The translations under genes and the position numbers were made by a program. Positions 62,456 to 64,000 of a DNA stretch of 64,000 nt are shown piece by piece (within the stretch, counting starts at the first letter, position 1; the number at the start of each line of letters is the position of its first letter). Origin of the DNA: Pseudomonas azotoformans. Lineage in GTDB: Bacteria > Pseudomonadota > Gammaproteobacteria > Pseudomonadales > Pseudomonadaceae. A model generated the notes under the pieces. That model saw only the letters and a program-made list of their open reading frames with translations, ran no database searches and had not been told where the DNA came from. The DNA is taken from the NCBI RefSeq assembly GCF_900103345.1, contig NZ_LT629702.1, positions 5,805,501 through 5,869,500 on the forward strand, in the 5' to 3' direction.

Positions 62456-63313
62456 ATGGTCAGCCTGGACCGATTCGACACCTTCAAGGCCGTGGTCGAG
62501 GCCGGCTCGCTCACGGCGGCCGCCGAGCTGCTGGGACAGACCCGTGCCGTGGTCAGTTTTAACCTCAAGCGCCTGGAGGCGGAGCTCGGCGTCACCCTGT
62601 TGACCCGCAACACCCGCCAACTGTCGCTGACCGATGCTGGCGAGCGCTTCTACCTGCGTTGCACGCGCATGCTCGAAGAAGCCCGGCTAGCGGTGGAAGA
62701 AGCACGCTCGGAGCATGCCCAACTCAAAGGTACGTTGCGCATCACCACCACCGTCGAATACGCGTTGGCCGTGGTCGCGCCGGCGGTTGAAGCCTTCCGC
62801 CGCCTGCATCCGGACCTGGACATTCACTTATCCACATCCTCCACTCACGCGGACCTGATCTCCGAGCGTTTCGACGTGGCGATTCGGTTGGGACGCTTGC
62901 TGGACTCCAATCACCGCGCGGTGCAGTTGTCGACGTTCGACGTGTTCGCCGTGGCGGCACCCGCGTTTGCCGGGGCTGACACGCTGGAAGCGCTGGAGCC
63001 GTTGCCCAAATTGGGACATGGCCGCCTGACTGAGTTAAGCGTGACCGACCCCGAAGGCGGCCAACATCAGTACCGTCCCGGCAACGCCTCGCTGGTGGCC
63101 GATAGCGCGGCGGTCCTGCAAGCCTTCGCCATACGCGGGCATGGCGTGGCGGTGTTGCCGCAGTGGTTGGTGCAGGACGATCTGGACAGCGGGAGGTTGG
63201 TGCGCCTGTTGCCGGGCCATCGTTTCGCCCCGCAAGGGGTTTACGCGATGTATCCGGATACCCGGCATTTGCCGCTGAAGGTGCGGGCGTTTATTGATTT
63301 CATGAAGGCCTAG
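62456..63313 (+). CDS. LysR family transcriptional regulator
   Basis: A 285-residue LysR regulator: N-terminal winged helix-turn-helix (FKAVVEAGSLTAAAELLGQTRAVV then FNLKRLEAELG, about residues 9-45) and a periplasmic-binding-like effector domain (about 88-280). It is divergent from the MFS/NTF2-like genes over the palindrome at 62419-62441 and most likely autoregulates and controls the exporter. Its stop shares CTAG with the stop of the convergent SDR gene. Confidence 0.9.
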   Translation: MVSLDRFDTFKAVVEAGSLTAAAELLGQTRAVVSFNLKRLEAELGVTLLTRNTRQLSLTDAGERFYLRCTRMLEEARLAVEEARSEHAQLKGTLRITTTVEYALAVVAPAVEAFRRLHPDLDIHLSTSSTHADLISERFDVAIRLGRLLDSNHRAVQLSTFDVFAVAAPAFAGADTLEALEPLPKLGHGRLTELSVTDPEGGQHQYRPGNASLVADSAAVLQAFAIRGHGVAVLPQWLVQDDLDSGRLVRLLPGHRFAPQGVYAMYPDTRHLPLKVRAFIDFMKA

Positions 63314-64000
63314 AGTGAGCCGCTCAAACCAAAACGTTTCATCAACACCTTCTCCAGCAACCCCTTGGGCAACAGCGCTGCCATCAGCGGCAACGCGCGG
63401 CTGCCGTTGCCCGAACGCAACAGGCGCGGCGGTTGCGACTGTTGCACGGCTTTGAGTACATCCGCTGCAAACTCGCTGGCGGGGGTCGGCTTGTCCTGTG
63501 ACGCCTGGCTGCGTGCGCGAATGCCGTCGCGCAATGGCCACCAGGGCGATTGCTCGTTGATCAACAGTTCGGCCTGGGCACCGGCATTTTTGGCGAAGCT
63601 TGTGTTGATCGCACCCGGCTGCACTTCCATGACCCGCACGCCAAACGGCGCGAGTTCCATGCGCAGGGCATCGCTCAAGGCATGTACGGCCGCTTTTGAT
63701 GCGCAGTAGGCACCTGCGAACGGCGTCACCAGCACACCGGACACGCTGCCGATATTCACCACCAGGCCTTTGCGCTTGCGCAGCGCCGGGAACAGCGCCT
63801 GGGTCACGCCGACGAGGGAGAACACATTGGTTTCGAACTGCCGTTGCATCGCCTCGGTGCCGCCGTCGAGCAATGGCCCCATGGCGCCATATCCGGCGTT
63901 GTTGACCAGCACATCCAGATCGCCCAGCTGTTCGGCCAGGTGTTGCAGGGCGGTGCTGTCGTTAACGTCCAGCTCGACCGCATTGAAGCCCGCAGCGGCA
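63310..64000 (-). CDS. Short-chain dehydrogenase/reductase (partial, 5' end outside window)
   Basis: The last about 230 residues of an SDR-family oxidoreductase; the start and the NAD(P)-binding glycine loop are beyond base 64000. The NNAGYGAMG motif, the catalytic Ser (NIGSVSG) and Tyr-x-x-x-Lys (AYCASKAAV) are intact. It has a C-terminal extension of about 60 residues seen in a group of SDRs acting on fatty or sterol-like substrates. Its stop overlaps the LysR stop by 4 bases on the opposite strand. Confidence 0.85.
   Translation of the reverse strand, partial: AAAGFNAVELDVNDSTALQHLAEQLGDLDVLVNNAGYGAMGPLLDGGTEAMQRQFETNVFSLVGVTQALFPALRKRKGLVVNIGSVSGVLVTPFAGAYCASKAAVHALSDALRMELAPFGVRVMEVQPGAINTSFAKNAGAQAELLINEQSPWWPLRDGIRARSQASQDKPTPASEFAADVLKAVQQSQPPRLLRSGNGSRALPLMAALLPKGLLEKVLMKRFGLSGSL

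Overview
The window is a chromosomal segment of a high-GC gamma-proteobacterium, almost certainly a Pseudomonas of the P. fluorescens group. Three things point there: the gene order lpoA / rsmI / rnpB / mraZ-rsmH-ftsL-ftsI-murE-murF-mraY-murD-ftsW-murG-murC-ddlB-ftsQ-ftsA-ftsZ-lpxC, the OprD-type porin, and many short inverted repeats built on GTGGGAGGGGGCTTGCCCCC or GTAGGAGCGAGCTTGCTCGC, which are typical REP/REPIN sequences of this group. No tRNA, rRNA, CRISPR array, prophage, insertion sequence or clear pseudogene was seen.

Layout. 1-3.8 kb: the end of an M48 peptidase gene, a TMEM165/GDT1-type manganese exporter behind a yybP-ykoY riboswitch, rsmC, a D-2-hydroxyacid dehydrogenase and a LysE-type exporter. 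3.9-12.1 kb: an acyl-CoA ligase, a DUF1302/DUF1329 envelope pair and a MalT-like LuxR regulator, which look like one functional block. 12.2-19 kb: an MBL hydrolase, an OmpA-type lipoprotein, then dolP-like/gmhA(diaA)/yraN/lpoA on the minus strand, divergent from rsmI and rnpB. 19.1-37 kb: the complete division and cell wall (dcw) cluster ending in lpxC. It is densely overlapped and is headed by a sigma70-like promoter carrying three 10-bp-spaced MraZ boxes.

37-51.9 kb is an environmental-sensing and export region: a diguanylate cyclase, an OprD porin with a terminator-like leader hairpin, an RND pump operon (adaptor, pump, response regulator, sensor kinase), a small unknown protein, a periplasmic solute-binding protein, a PAS-chemoreceptor, a YkgJ protein, and cheV with a GNAT gene. 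52-59.3 kb holds a 2-hydroxyacid dehydrogenase and a LysR gene divergent from a four-gene AaeXAB-like efflux operon that carries its own outer-membrane lipoprotein.

59.3-60.7 kb is the most accessory-looking stretch: two overlapping minus-strand genes of unknown function. One encodes a 308-residue protein with glycine/alanine-rich hydrophobic segments, the other a 152-residue four-helix membrane protein in visibly lower GC DNA. The ribosome-binding site of the first gene lies inside a perfect inverted repeat. The window ends with an MFS exporter and NTF2-like gene divergent from a LysR gene, with a perfect LysR-type palindrome between them, and a partial short-chain dehydrogenase.

All functions are inferred from sequence motifs and gene order read by eye. 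No database search was run.
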